This document shows, piece after piece, positions 12,350 to 25,600 of a DNA stretch of 64,000 nt. Position 1 is the stretch's first letter. Every line of letters begins with the position of its first letter. The notes under the pieces are model-generated. The model saw only the letters and a program-made list of their open reading frames with translations, searched no databases and was not told the origin of the DNA. This stretch comes from Azadirachta indica (lineage: Eukaryota; Streptophyta; Magnoliopsida; Sapindales; Meliaceae), in NCBI GenBank assembly GCA_022749755.1, contig CM040440.1:7799269-7863268 (forward strand). The letters are read 5' to 3'. Position numbers and translations under genes: made by a program.

Positions 12350-15300
12350 ATGGCTTCACCAGCGGCACTTACTTCTCCTCTCCACCGTCTCTCCAGCTTG
12401 AAAAGCCCCGCTATTACGACACCGTCGACGGCCGCAACACCGGCGACGACAACAACAAGCTCGTCTCCTTTAGACGCATTTGCTAACGATCCAATTCTCT
12501 CGGCCTTCCTCTCCCCCTCCTTCTCCTCAACCTCTTTCTCCTCTGCTGCACTCTCCTCCGGGTCCCCCGCCTCCACTGCCGAACACCTCCACCAGGCAAT
12601 TCGGCTGTTAGAGAATCAACTCCGCTCCGAAGTCCTCTCCCGCCATACTGACCTTCTTAATCAGCTTTCGTCTTTAAATCATGCCGAACACGCCCTCTCC
12701 ACCGTCCGATCCGCCATCTCCTCCCTCCAAGCATCTGTTCGTCGTGTCCGATCCGAGCTTTCTGATCCTTATAAATCAGTTAAATCCAAAACTTTACAGT
12801 TATCTAATCTCCATCGAACCACCGAGCTCCTGCAGCACACGATCCGCGCCCTTAGATTATCCAAAAAACTCCGCGATCTGATCGCGGCGTCTGAAGCAGA
12901 ACCTGAAAAGCTAGATCTAACGAAGGCCGCGCAGCTTCATTGCGAGATAATTACCATGTGCAAAGAATATGACCTAACCGGCATTGACGTAATTGACGAG
13001 GAACTCTTTTGGGTGAAGGAAGTAGGCGAGAAATTAAGAAACGAAGCGATGAAGGTTCTAGAAGGAGGAATGGAAGGATTGAATCAGGCGCAAGTTGGAA
13101 CTGGATTGCAAGTGTTTTACAATCTGGGAGAGTTGAAGGTGACTGTAGAGCACTTGGTAAATAAGTACAAGAACATGGGGGTGAAGAGCGTCAACGTGGC
13201 GTTGGATATGAAGGCAATTTCTGGAGGCAGCGGGTTCGGACCGGGAGGGATAAGAGGAAGTGGGACTCCGCAGATTGGAGGTGGGGCGAAGGCTAGAGAA
13301 GGGTTGTGGCAGAGAATGGGGATATGTATGGATCAGTTGCATTCTATTGTAGTTGCAGTATGGCACTTGCAGAGGGTTTTGTCGAAGAAGAGAGACCCGT
13401 TTACACATGTGTTGCTGCTTGATGAAGTTATTCAGGTAATATTTGTTTCAGTTGTTTGTGTAGTTATTTTCTTTTCTGTTTAGTTTCTTAGTTTTAATAG
13501 GGAGAGTAGATGTGGCCATCTCTAGGATACTTGCGTTGTACTAGCATTTTTTCGAACAGGTTGGCTAAATTAAAATAGTTGGAGTCTTTGATGTGGTAAT
13601 CTGGTGTTGGGAGGAAGAATAATTGCATAGGTTTCCAAGCACTGGTATGAGTTGTAGAATTGTGGTTGTGAGTTGAAAACTCGAATTAGGAAATAATCTA
13701 CTTTGAAGATGGTTTCTTGGAAATGGAACTATTTTACATTGAGTTGAACGTGCAAAAACTAATTTCCAGTCTGTTATGATTCTCCTAGTTGAGAATTTGG
13801 TTAAATGGGGATAAAGTTAAAATTTCATTGTCATTTACCACGCAACGTTAGTGGTTGATAGTTTGATGTGAGGGAAAAAGATGAAAAACATAAGGTGTTC
13901 AGGGCTGATTGTTATTAGTAACTTGGAGTAGGATGGTCAGTGATTATTTTAGGAATAGGGATTTGTGATTGATTACCCGTGGAGTGTTGGAGATTCAAGA
14001 CTAGGCAAGAGAAGATTTAACTGTAGGATGAATAGCACAAGGATTTGTGATCTATTATTGATGGGGTGTTGTTAGAGTTTTCAAATAAAGCATGGGAAGA
14101 AGCAAAGAGGTACGGAGAAACAAAAACTTGACAGAAGCAGTGATGCAGCAAGAGCAACAAAGGATGAACGAAAGGCATCTAGTTGTTTTTGTGGAAAAAG
14201 TAGTGATTCAGGATCCTGAATTGGAATAACTTCCACAGATACTTATTTTTCAACCAAAATTACTCATTTTGCAGACCATCACTTTGTCTAGTCACCCAAA
14301 GAGAGTAGTTCCTCTTGGAGACTTGTCATTTTTGTGGCATCAATATTTAGGCATTTTCAGACTTGCAGCTTTCCTTAGGCTAGGGGGCTTCTTTTTATTC
14401 TGTGTAAATGGAGATTTAACTGTATTTCCATTCTGGGAATCCAGTTCAATCAACTGGATCCACAATGCTGTATATTCCAATACATGAAATATAAAACTTG
14501 TTTAACCTATTAAGTTTTATTGATTCATTTATTATTGAATGTCTTTTTAGTGATTTGATAACTATTAATGCATGTAACCAACAAAGATTTCTGGCTATCA
14601 CCACTGGCAACAGGATGGTGATCCCATGTTAACAGATAGAGTTTGGGAGGGACTTGTGAAGGCTTTTGCAAACCAAATGAAGTCTGCTTTTACTGCATCA
14701 AGTTTTGTTAAAGAGATATTCACTATGGGCTATCCAAAACTCTTGTCCATGATAGAGAATCTCCTTGAGAGAATTTCGCGTGATACAGATGTCAAAGGGG
14801 TTTTACCGGCTATCAGTGCAGAAGGAAAAAATCAGATGCTTGCTGCTATTGAAAGATTCCAGACAGCTTTCTTGACTCTCTGCCTAAGCCGTTTGTCTGA
14901 TCTTGTCAATTCTGTATTCCCAGTGTCTAGCCGTGGAAGTGTTCCTTCCAAAGAACAAATCTCAAGAATTTTATCACGCATTCAAGAAGAGGTTGAAGCT
15001 GTTCAGTTGAATGGGCGTTTGACTCTTCTTGTATTGCATGAAATTGGCAAGGTTTTGATACTGTTGGCAGAACGAGCTGAATACCAGGTATTCCCTTTCA
15101 AAACTTAGTAAACAGTAATTAATATGTTTATAAATAGAGATGGATGAATTACCAGTAATGCATCTGGCAAGTCATTGCTTTTTTTTTTTAAGTCATCATG
15201 CTACAGAGTGCACTTTGTTGGTGTTAAAAAGCTGATGTGGGCAGTGTCCTTGTACCTTTTGTATTTTGCTTGTTTTGCAAGATGAGTTAAGCACGTGGTT

Positions 15301-16920
15301 AACTGTTTTGTACATGAGGTATATTCTAACATTTGTGAGTAAACCATAAAAAATCTGCATTTCTTTATACTGAGATGATCTAATTCTTGAAATAGTTAAT
15401 ACTTTTAAGATAATTTAGTATGTAGGAAATTCTCTTCTCAGTTCATCATAATTCATTAGGATCCAGGATATGGTATGGCTATATGAAGTACAAACTGGAT
15501 ATGAACAGCTCCAATGAGATTTCATCTTAATTAAAAGCCATATATATTTTCTAAGCTTTTCACCCTTCAGAACCAGAAACCAGTACATAATGAGGAACAA
15601 AAATGCAAGATTTGTATGTCTTATACATACAACCCATGTTTCATACAACTTATGCTTTTGTTAATCTTTCTGTATTACCTTTCATTTTGTTGGGTAAGTT
15701 AAGGATGATGCCAGAAACTAGAAAAGCCCATGAAGACTGTTTCCATGAACTGATATTAGCTGCACTACTCAGAAAATTGTTTGACCAAATTGTTGAACTG
15801 TCACAACTTATTTATTGTGTGAGCAAAATTAATAGAATTATAGGAATTCAATCTAAAGCTTTTGTTCTGACAATCAAATGTGAAGTTTCCAAGAATTCTG
15901 TTACCCTCTTCAAGATGCCTCTTATGATTGTTCCGTTTGAATTCCCTTTGAAAATAAAGAACTGTTTTTTAATGGCAGATATCAACTGGTCCTGAAGCGC
16001 GTCAAATAACAGGTCCTGCCACTTCAGCCCAGATAAAGAACTTTGTGTTGTGTCAGCATCTGCAAGAAATTTATACACGTATAACATCAATGATTGCGGG
16101 ACTGCCTGCTATTGCTGCAGAAGTGTTGTCTCCCTCTCTTGGAGCAATATATGGAGTTGCCTGTGACTCTATTACATCCTTGTTCCAAGCAATGATTGAT
16201 CGTCTTGAATCCTGCATCTTGCAAATTCATGACCAGAACTTCAGTGTTCTTGGCATGGATGCTGCAATGGACAATAATGCTTCACCTTACATGGAGGAGC
16301 TGCAGAAGTGTATTCTTCACTTCCGCAGTGAGTTCCTAGCTAGGCTGTTGCCTTCTGCAGCTAATTGTACAACTGCAGCAACAGAAAATATATGCACTAG
16401 GCTAGTTCGTAGCATGGCTTCCCGGGTTCTGATATTTTTCATCAGGCATGCTGCTCTGGTAAGACCACTGTCAGAATCAGGAAAGCTGAGGATGGCTAGA
16501 GACATGGCTGAGCTTGAGTTGGCTGTGGGCCAGAGCTTGTTCCCAGTCGAACAACTTGGTGTACCCTATCGAGCCCTTCGTGCATTTCGGCCCCTTATTT
16601 TCTTGGAAACATCACAGCTGGCAGCATCTCCTCTTCTTCAAGATCTTCCACCAAGCGTCATACTTCACCATCTCTACTCTCGGGGCCCTGATGAATTGCA
16701 GTCACCATTGCAGAGGAATAAACTTACACATCTGCAGTATTCATTGTGGTTAGATTCTCAAGGGGAGGATCAGATATGGAAAGGTATCAAAGCAACTCTG
16801 GATGATTATGCTGCAAAGGTTAGGGCAAGAGGAGATAAAGAGTTCAGCCCTGTATATCCTCTCATGCTCCAACTGGGTTCATCTCTGAGTGAAAAGCTTC
16901 CTGCATCTCAAAAATCTTGA
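12350..16920 (+). CDS. COG5: Conserved oligomeric Golgi complex subunit 5
   Basis: Three exons join cleanly in phase 0: 12350-13435, 14614-15087 and 15979-16920, all with GT-AG borders. They encode 833 residues, about the length I recall for plant COG5. COG5 is a subunit of lobe B of the COG tethering complex, which captures vesicles for retrograde transport within the Golgi. Residues 1-75 are rich in Ser, Thr, Ala and Pro. A conserved block starts near DAFANDPILSAFLSP, followed by the helical COG N-terminal region (HLHQAIRLLENQLRSEV, then HTDLLNQLSSL). Later blocks such as WQRMGICMDQLHSIVVAVWH, LLDEVIQ, EIFTMGYPKLLSMIENLLER and LLQDLPPSVILHHLYSRGP fit the family closely. The start is the first ATG of exon 1. 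No lesions were seen. Confidence 0.95.
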
Positions 16921-18193
16921 TGACTAGTATGCCTCCTGTAAACTATTGAGTTTTGAAAGTGAATGGCCTTTTGCCAAATCTCCAGGTTTTTGTTTTTAGG
17001 AAGGATTTAGTGGATGAGATAATTGAGAAAACAAACCTTCATAAAGAGCTGTGTTGCTTATACTGCAGTATTGGAGGTAAACATCAAATTTTTATTTACA
17101 TTTATCATTTCATTATTGAAGGTTGACCTAACATATTTGTTCTCTTGTCAAGTTCTCTGGGTTCCTACTCATTCTTGACAATATGAAACCAGTGGACTCA
17201 ATGACTGACCATCCATGAAGACCAGCGGCACCAAGGTTTTGTTGTATCTCCTGAGAAATACATACTTCAATTTATCTTTGTACCCATTGTTTTGAATGTT
17301 TGCAACTATTTCAACTTTAGTGATAGCGTCTACTGTTGTTCATATAAAGTAGATTTATAAATCATAATGTTTAGAGTTCATTCTTTAACAAACTTTTTTT
17401 TACTTAAATAATAATTTTTAGGACTTTGTTTCGCAAACTTGTGTCAAACTTACAGTGATTCTTTATTTGGTTACTTGTATGCAAATGATGTCAGTCTGCT
17501 ATATACAGAAAAGCAAATTGAATCTCTGCTACTTCCTATTCTCTGCTATTAGAGTGACATATAATAACATATAATAAGTGGAGTGATGAAATAGTGTAAG
17601 AAATTTTCTTAAAAATTGTTAAAAAAAACTATATCACCATCATTAAAAATAAAAATTTAAAATGTCTAATCGTTTGCAACATAATTCTTCTGTAGTATTA
17701 ACAAAAACAAAGCTAATTGATGGGGTTGCTTTCAATGCAAGGACATTGAAGACAGCCAGTGCCAAATTCCTAGATCTTGATTTGATGTGATGTATTATTT
17801 TAATTGGTAAAGACGTAGACACGCAAACTAACTAACATGAGCTGATGACGTGATGGAATTAAGATCCTTTTCGGCCTAATAAAGCTGAATTATGCAACAC
17901 CAATTCTCATTTATTTTCATAATTGTTTAAGCAGAAGTCCGCATGTTTCCTCCCATCTAAGTCACTTCATACTAATCTAATCTAATCTATATGTCAACTT
18001 CAATTCAACATTTAAAATTGTTTCCCAAGAATTTAATGTCATTAAACAAATTCAACTTTTGCAACTGAAAAATAATGATACCGTTATGAGGAAGTTTATC
18101 CTGGAATGCATGACAAATATACACAAAAGTATATGCTTGCTTGCTTGCTTGCATTCTTTCCAATTTAATATGTAACATGTGATTTAAAGATAT

Positions 18194-18239
<46 letters not shown>

Positions 18240-19016
18240 GTATATGATTAAAAAGACTATATTACAGTCATCATCGTACAAATTTCATAACTCTTTCATT
18301 ACAATTTTCAAAACTTTAGTATATATAACAAATCTGAGAATTAATATTTACAAAAATTTTGTACAGTACATTCGTTATACTGTAGCATAACCCATGTTTA
18401 AAGAAATAAATAAGAAAATTATACATTCTTCCGTCTCAGCATGGGCATAAATTTAAAAACTGGGAACACAACAAGCAGAAAAAGACGAATGGTTCAATAG
18501 TTAGCTGCGTGCCTTCTATGCCCTTCTATTCTATATGGCGTATTGTGTTAATATTAATTATTCAATAATTAATTAGTACTAATTAATTTAACATGAATAG
18601 AGTTATTAAGCTGCAGCCTCTTGAATTGACTAACATATATCTACATCTGCTATGTGAATACAAAACTTAGCATTTTCCCCTCAAGAATCACAATCTATAT
18701 GATAAGGAGAGAAATTAAGAGGGAGAAAATATATATTATTGGTAATTAGTTGGTGAGTGGGTAGGGATTCGTGTAAACAAATTTTAATGTAAGCCATAAT
18801 AAACATCATTTTCAGCATCTTTAAATATTTACTTTATTAATTAATTAATTAATTAATTACCTTGGCTAGCTAGCTTAGTTAATTCATCATAATACTTTTA
18901 TGTATATATATGATAGGGTTTCTTGGGACTCTCCGCTAAAGGTGGGGGTGATTACAAATTTGAAGCCAGTTGGAAGCTGAAACCCTAGAACAAAAAAAAA
19001 AGAAAAAGAAATCCAT
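16921..19016. other. COG5 3' flank and VQ gene promoter region
   Basis: No gene seen. The first few hundred bases are probably the COG5 3' UTR. Further on are a long (ta)n microsatellite, a possible W-box (ttgact, 18626-18631) and a (ttaa)n run at about 18836-18860, about 160 bp before the first VQ gene. Confidence 0.5.
18195..18236. repeat. (TA)n microsatellite
   Basis: About 20 uninterrupted ta units. Length is likely polymorphic. Confidence 0.95.
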
Positions 19017-19652
19017 ATGGGAAAGAGAGTAGTAAGACAAGCATCTCTGAAAATATCTAAGAATCATTCAGAGAAGACAATGAAAAAACAGCAAGTTAAC
19101 AGCTTGACACAGGTTTTGAGGCCCAAGGTTTACATCACTGACAGCTCAAGCTTCAAAACCCTTGTTCAAGAGCTAACTGGGAACGGAATATCATCACCTA
19201 CATCACCTTCATCACCTTCATCTTCCCCACCACCTCCAACTACTTATGATCCTCAACCACAAGCAGTAGTTGATCATGGAGGTGATCCTGAAATTAGTAG
19301 CATCTGCATGGGAACTTTTTCTGATACATCCCTTGATTCGTTTGAGCCATGCAGTTATTATTATAATTACTCTTTATCTTCTTCTCCGGCAGACGAAGAA
19401 TTATCCAAGAAATATGAGACAGTATATAACCAGATGTTCCTGGAAGAGACAACAGCTTCTGTTGAATACTTATTGATGAATAATTATCATCATCAACAGC
19501 AAGCAGAGCTGTTAGAATACCAGGATTTGGATTCATGGCTTTTAGATATGGAGCCTGCTGCTGCTGCGTACTCTACTTGTAATATTGTTTCTGCTCATCA
19601 GATTCAGCAGGGGGTTAGTATTTATGACTACGAGCTATCTGGGCTGATTTGA
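19017..19652 (+). CDS. VQ-motif protein, copy 1 of a tandem pair
   Basis: Intronless gene of 211 codons. The VQ motif FKTLVQELTG is at residues 46-55, inside the family block VLRPKVYITDSSSFKTLVQE. VQ proteins are nuclear cofactors that bind group I and IIc WRKY factors through this motif and tune defence, growth or seed programmes. A basic N-terminus (MGKRVVRQASLKISKN) could act in nuclear import. The middle is low-complexity (Ser/Pro runs, then polar Asn/Tyr/His). Two further blocks are shared with the next gene: LDSWLLDM near residues 174-181 and the extreme C-terminus VSIYDYELSGLI. Their conservation suggests a second interaction surface. The first ATG was chosen. Upstream TTGACT and (ttaa)n tracts are noted elsewhere. 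The specific VQ clade was not determined. Confidence 0.92.
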   Translation: MGKRVVRQASLKISKNHSEKTMKKQQVNSLTQVLRPKVYITDSSSFKTLVQELTGNGISSPTSPSSPSSSPPPPTTYDPQPQAVVDHGGDPEISSICMGTFSDTSLDSFEPCSYYYNYSLSSSPADEELSKKYETVYNQMFLEETTASVEYLLMNNYHHQQQAELLEYQDLDSWLLDMEPAAAAYSTCNIVSAHQIQQGVSIYDYELSGLI

Positions 19653-20149
19653 GAATTAGTCTGGAACACAGGAAGCAAAATCTAGGCATGGTTTTTGCCA
19701 TCTATATATGTGTTTGTTGTATGTATGTACGTATGTATGTATATATATATATATTCTTCCTGTGTTTATACGAATACTTGATCGGTACATAAATTCGTAT
19801 ATATATGGCAGTGAGTGTAATTGTTTTCTGTGTAGTATTTGTATATATACATGTATAGGGGGAATTTTATGATGATTCTTCCTGTTCCATTTGTTTATGT
19901 TTTTTTAGGTATATTAATCGGCAAACCTTGCAGCAAAGGTAGTAGAAATATGGAAGCAATTTCAATAAAGTACTACATGAGTAAATGTTTTCTTTTAATT
20001 GTAATATTGGCAACAATTGAACTAGAGTCTAATTAAAGAGAGAATAAGAATTTCTTAATAATGATTCTATAATTTTATAATTCATTACCACCAGTAATAT
20101 AGTAATATAGTACATAGTGGAGTGTTTACTTCTTTTCCTTCTTACGATG

Positions 20150-20272
20150 AAAAAGGTTTGAGTCGCGAGCTAACCTATAACCTACAAGAGTGTTGATCTA
20201 TGAAGATGACAAGAAGGTGGTAATAGAAGTCGAAATCCGTTAAAGAGTGTGTAACAACTCATCTATCGAATT
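20150..20272 (+). pseudogene. Degraded fragment resembling 25S ribosomal RNA
   Basis: The stretch includes gaagtcgaaatccgttaaag, then agtgtgtaacaactcatc. This closely resembles the conserved 25S/28S rRNA segment with gaagtcgaaatccgctaagg followed by agtgtgtaacaactcacc. Upstream words such as ttgagtcgcgag and gttgatctatgaagatgac also look rRNA-like. Changes are mostly C-to-T and G-to-A, as expected from decay of methylated DNA. It is far too short and altered to be functional. Identification is by memory of the rRNA core and was not aligned. Confidence 0.6.
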
Positions 20273-21645
20273 AAAATCTACTTGTAATATGTAATATTAA
20301 AAATAAAATAAAAGTTAGTTAATTTTTTATTAAAAATTAATTTATATAATTATCAATACAATAATTTTTAATTTAAAATCACTTAATGGTAGAGTTTTGA
20401 TTACCATTATCATTACTTACAAAATAAATTTACGGATAAACTTTTTCATTATTCTGTTAATAAGTATAAAAAGTGATTATTGTTATATTATATATTCTAA
20501 GATGTATTTTTTAAAATAAATTAATTTATATTAATTTTTTAATCACGTGTGACTACACCAACATTAATACACCATATTAGAATTCTGCAATTTTACATAC
20601 TTAACTGAGAATAATACTAAAATGAGTGACTTCTTAAAAATTCTAGTATTGTATTTTTCTTAAGAAAAAAATGTACACATATTTTTTAATAAATTATATT
20701 TATAATAATTTTTTTAAAAAAAAATTATTTGTTGATATATATAATACATATAAGATGCATAAAGCTTACATTTCTTTGCAATATTCTCGGTATAAAAAGA
20801 GGTTTATCAATTTTTTTTTTCTTAAGTACTAACATTTATACCTAAGTATTTATCAAATGATCTTGTATGTAAATATTTTCAAACAAAAATAATAATTTTG
20901 ATGTGATTTAATTTTATAATGAGTAATACTAAAATTTTTAAATGTTACCTTAATTTATTTTTTTTAATTTCAAGCAATACGATATTACTAATTTATCATA
21001 ATCTTTTTCTAATATTGAAGGTAATTTGTTATCATCTAGTGAATAACATGTCACTTGGATGCTAAAATTGGAAATATATTTGAAAAAAAGAATTTATACT
21101 TAAAACAGAATAGTTATTGCGTATTAATATTTAATAACCTTAAGTTTAAAAATTATCCCTAATTATTTACCAAATTAAAATGTGCACATAAATTAAAATT
21201 GACTTCACAATATATTTGAACGGTTAAAAGTTATATCACAATAAAAATATAGAGACGGATTAACAGTTCCATATTTTTACATACGTCGCTTATAGATCAT
21301 TGAATTTATATATTTCTAATGGTTAAAATTAACTTTGTTACGTATAATTAATATTTTAATCTCACACATTTATATTCCTTCATTTGAATATGCATACTCA
21401 CTTTAATTTACATGAATCATATATTTATTTAGAGTTTTAAAAATTTATATTATTCATTTAAAAATAAAAATAAGGAAACATTATCACAAACGTTTTTATT
21501 ATTTTTATTTTAAAAAAATAAAAAAAGAACTGCTAAAAGATGGATGACGAACTAGCTCTAATTAATTAAGATATATCCACTTAATTAACTCCTAATAAAA
21601 ACATTTATAATTATACACGTTAGTGCATATATTATTATAAAAATT

Positions 21646-21707
21646 GGTCAAAGTACTTGTTCATGCATCCTCTTAAGTAATACAAATCCAAGCATTTCCC
21701 TTTGACT
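21646..21707. promoter_or_regulatory. Pair of candidate W-boxes upstream of VQ gene 2
   Basis: TTGACC on the minus strand (21646-21651) and TTGACT on the plus strand (21702-21707) lie about 360-420 bp before the second VQ start. W-boxes are WRKY binding sites, and VQ proteins partner WRKY factors, so feedback control is plausible. Short motifs like these also occur by chance. Confidence 0.35.
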
Positions 21708-22065
21708 AATTGATCATGTATGCAAGAGATAATTGAAGAACATAATATTCATATATATGGGGTTGGTGTGGTGATAATGGAATTTAATGGACTCCTATTA
21801 TGAACTCTAATTGTCTACATACTTATTTTTAGCAACATATATATCATCTTCAGCATCTTTTCCTTTCTGTCTTCTTTATGTTTCAACCAAGCAATTCATC
21901 AGTCAGACCCATCTATTTCATCTTATACTTCATTCAACCGTTGCTCATACATACATCTATACATATATAATTAACGGGGAAGAACCAGCTGAGATATTAG
22001 AATGATAAGCTTACCGAATAGTAATTTATATAATTAATTAATTAATTAATTAATTAAGGGGGAAG

Positions 22066-22689
22066 ATGATGAGGCAGCAGGCTTATTCTGTGAAAACAAG
22101 TAAAAAGAAGAATCATGGGATCAAGAGGCAACTTAACAATTTGATGAAAGTGCTGCGGCCAAAGGTTTACATTACTGAAAGCTCTAACTTCAAGCGTCTT
22201 GTTCAGGAACTTACAGGTAATAATACTGGAAGCTACAGCAGCAGCAGCAGCAGCGCAGTGCAACTTCCACCTCCTCTTACGAGAACAACTGCAGAAACTG
22301 AACCTGGTGATCATGAGAATATTAATAATAATAACGTTCCAGTTATCGACTGCGTTAATATTGAAGATGATGGAAACGGCTGCTGCCCAAGTAGCATGGA
22401 AGCATATTCATTTCAGTTCTGCAACAACGTGCACGAGTTATCATCAGATTATAACCAGATCATGTACTGTTTGAACGATGATGGAAGCACGTTTGATTTT
22501 GATGATTTTGATGTGTTGAAGATGAAACAAGGTGGGGGTGGGGGAGATTGGTTAGCAGCATATCAAGATCTTGAGTCGTGGCTTTTAGATATTGATCATC
22601 ATTATCAGTCATGTTCTAGATATGATGGTTTTGTGCAGAATGAGGAAGCTGTTAGCATATACGACTACGAGTTATCTGGGTTGATATGA
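22066..22689 (+). CDS. VQ-motif protein, copy 2 of a tandem pair
   Basis: Intronless gene of 207 codons, a diverged tandem duplicate of the VQ gene about 2.4 kb upstream on the same strand. The VQ motif FKRLVQELTG is at residues 42-51, preceded by VLRPKVYITESS as in copy 1. The N-terminus is basic (TSKKKNHGIKRQ). The middle has a Ser run encoded by agc repeats and acidic/Asn-rich stretches. LESWLLDI near the C-terminus and the last 12 residues, VSIYDYELSGLI, match copy 1 almost exactly. The second Met (22069) could also start translation. The expected role is that of a nuclear WRKY cofactor. Conservation at both ends with a free-evolving middle suggests both copies are under selection. Confidence 0.92.
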   Translation: MMRQQAYSVKTSKKKNHGIKRQLNNLMKVLRPKVYITESSNFKRLVQELTGNNTGSYSSSSSSAVQLPPPLTRTTAETEPGDHENINNNNVPVIDCVNIEDDGNGCCPSSMEAYSFQFCNNVHELSSDYNQIMYCLNDDGSTFDFDDFDVLKMKQGGGGGDWLAAYQDLESWLLDIDHHYQSCSRYDGFVQNEEAVSIYDYELSGLI

Positions 22690-25600
22690 AACAGTAATTC
22701 ATTTTGTTTGTAGGCAATAGATTTATTTATTTATTTATTTTAATTTATAACGTCTTAATATAAATATTTGAAACAACTAATAGTGAAAAAAATAAAATAA
22801 TATGATAAAGTTGATTTTCTTTAATTTATTCGAGCTTCTTGGGCTGGGCTAACGTTGTTGAGCTGGGCTCTTGTAAGAAAACTAGCGCTTACCGTATAAT
22901 AATTATGTTCAACTTAATACTAATTGCGTCCCTAATTAATTATAGGTTGTACTGGATGTCCAATCTCAATTTAAAAAAAAAAAACTGAATTATTAAGTAT
23001 AATACGAAAATCAGTAATTAAACAACAAATTAATATAGTATTATATATTTTTGCTCCAGTTAAAAAATACTCAACTTAATCCAATGGTTCTAGAAGTAAG
23101 AGATTTTCCATAATGACTATATTATGCAATTAATTATACCATACGAGTCATTTTGCCCTAATATAGACTATATAGCCACCCTAATTTAATGGGATTGATT
23201 TGATTTGGTGTCAATCAATTTGCTTTATGAGAATTGACTGCATAACAAAAACATGAACCCCATATGTCAAAAAGTTTTTGTCACAAGAAACTAAAAACCA
23301 AAACATTCAATCCAACAAAATATTAATAGTTTAGGTGGTTAGAGAGTTTATCATCAAAGTAGCCCTTGCCCTAAACATGTTCTTCACCTTGCTTGAAAAA
23401 CACACTGCCTAATTATTCAAACCTTTCTTTGACAACATAATCTTTTAAAAATAATAAAATATTATAGTATTTATTCATATATATATATATATAAATAAAT
23501 CAAATCTATTTTCATTTCTTTCATTAACATAATGTCATAATTTATATATATCGTGTTTAAACTCTATTATTTTGATTCATTACAAAATTAGTAATTATCT
23601 CAATTTTGTCCGATCGTAAATGTTTTTATTAGAATAATTGCTTTATCTAGTTGTTAGAAATGTTTAATTGATGAGAGATTACCATCTTTAGTTCAAATTT
23701 TTTCAACCAAATTAGATGGGATGATGACAATTCCCATATATAATTCAAATGAATGATGATTTTCTTTCATGTTTCATAATTAGATAGTGTCCACATAACT
23801 AGTACATAACATGTGACATGCCAACAAACGTTACTAAAGTGCTATCATTGGCTCACATAATTCATTTCTATAGTAATAATATTTTTCTCTAAAATTTTTA
23901 AAAAATAATAAATTAAGACATAATCTATTCAATTACTACAGTTTAATCCATGTTTGACTGTCTGTTTAGATGTTTAATCTTCAAGTTTGCACTTCTCAAG
24001 CATACTACTACTAGAGACTAAATTGTTAAGATTAAAAAAATTATATCCTAATTTATTAACTTTTCAAAGTTTAGGGACGAAACATTTGTCATCACTCATC
24101 CCTTTGGTTTCTAGATGACATATATGGACCCATTTGTAATTGTGCAGCTTAAATTTTGTGATAACTCATCACCCTTCCCACGTGGACTAAGCTCTTAATT
24201 GGCAGTTAATTGATCAAGTGCTAACTAATGTATCTTATAATTACAAGGATAATAATTCATATTATTATAGTAACCATAATTAGTCAATTGAATAATAATT
24301 TTTCTTTTGCTTTTGGGATCTTATAATTACTCTTGTTAGTTAGGCAAAATTTTGAAAATAGAATTTGGAAGAATCATATCACAGGTACACTTACCATAAT
24401 AGTTCCTAAATTTTCTAGTAGTAATTAACTTAATTAAATATCAGTTTCTTAGTTGTTTGATCATTAATCAACAGTCTGGTTCTTTGAATTAATACCATCA
24501 TATGCTTGAGACATCATAGCAAATTACATCATAATTAAAAAAGGGTTTAATTTACTCAAAAATACCAAATAAATAATATCAAATTCTTTAAAAAATTATA
24601 TTTACATTAAATAATTAATGATTAAATTAAAAATTTACTGTAGATTTATAAAAAATGCAAGATCAAAGTCAGAGATTGTGGTGCTTTGAATGCTTCAACA
24701 ACAAAATTTTTTTTAAACAATTATATTTTCAAAGTCGTTAATACCTCAGTATCAAAACAGAGCTCATAATTATTTTAGATTAATTAGAAATTTGACTGAA
24801 TTTTATGGTAAATATAAAACCAAGCAAATTCTTCCAAATAATAATAATCATAAACTTGGATGGAAGGACCACTATACAATACAATACAATACAATACAAT
24901 ACAATACATTAAGCTTTGGACAATAAAAAAGAAAAAGGATTTTCCACAAGTAGAAAGTTGTACAAGCCAAGTTGAGTTGTGTAGCTCTACCTGTCTTATT
25001 GAATGTGCAAAAATATTCCAATATTCTCCACTTATTTATGAATCTTTGTGTTTACAAGTATTCATGAAAATTCAATCAAATTTCTTTCATTATTAATTTT
25101 TGTATGTAAAATGAAATGTATGAGAGGTTGGATTTTGAGCTTTTGGATACGGTGATGTGATGATAATTAACAAAGAAAGAGCATTAGAAAAAGAAAAAAG
25201 GTTGAAAAAATGATGTGGGATACTCCATTATATATAGTAATGATGTTATTACACCTTTTATTGAACTTATATGTAAAAGATTTGATGTTATTGACTACGT
25301 AATTGAAAAATCTATTACATTTTCTCTACAATCAACCTCCACAAAATCTGAAAATTTGGTTTTAATTAAAAAAAAAAAATCCCATAAAGATATTCAGCAC
25401 TTCCTACTCTTAAATTTTTTGTCGCTGTATTGCTGAAATACAGTGGAATAAAGCAGTGTGTGTGTGAATGAGAAACGTTGTTTTTTATTTTGGTCTGTGT
25501 ATTTGGAATTTTTCAAGCATAGTATGATAGTGCAACCCAGTAGTGGGAAGCAGAAGATAATGTTTACTAACAGGTGTATCCTGCCAAAATCCACTTTACA

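Larger units (their letters stand above)
19653..22065. other. Spacer between the two VQ genes
   Basis: AT-rich, with no protein-coding gene recognised. It holds a degraded 25S rRNA-like fragment near 20150 and, close to the second VQ gene, two possible W-boxes and a (ttaa)n tract (about 22032-22057) directly before the start codon. Confidence 0.5.

Noticed and set aside
14269..14487. 72-codon frame within COG5 intron 1
   Set aside because: Intronic, without protein-like features; both flanking exons join in phase without it.
15603..15995. 130-codon frame within COG5 intron 2
   Set aside because: Lies mostly in the intron between well-supported exons. It has no domain and ends just inside the next exon in the wrong frame.
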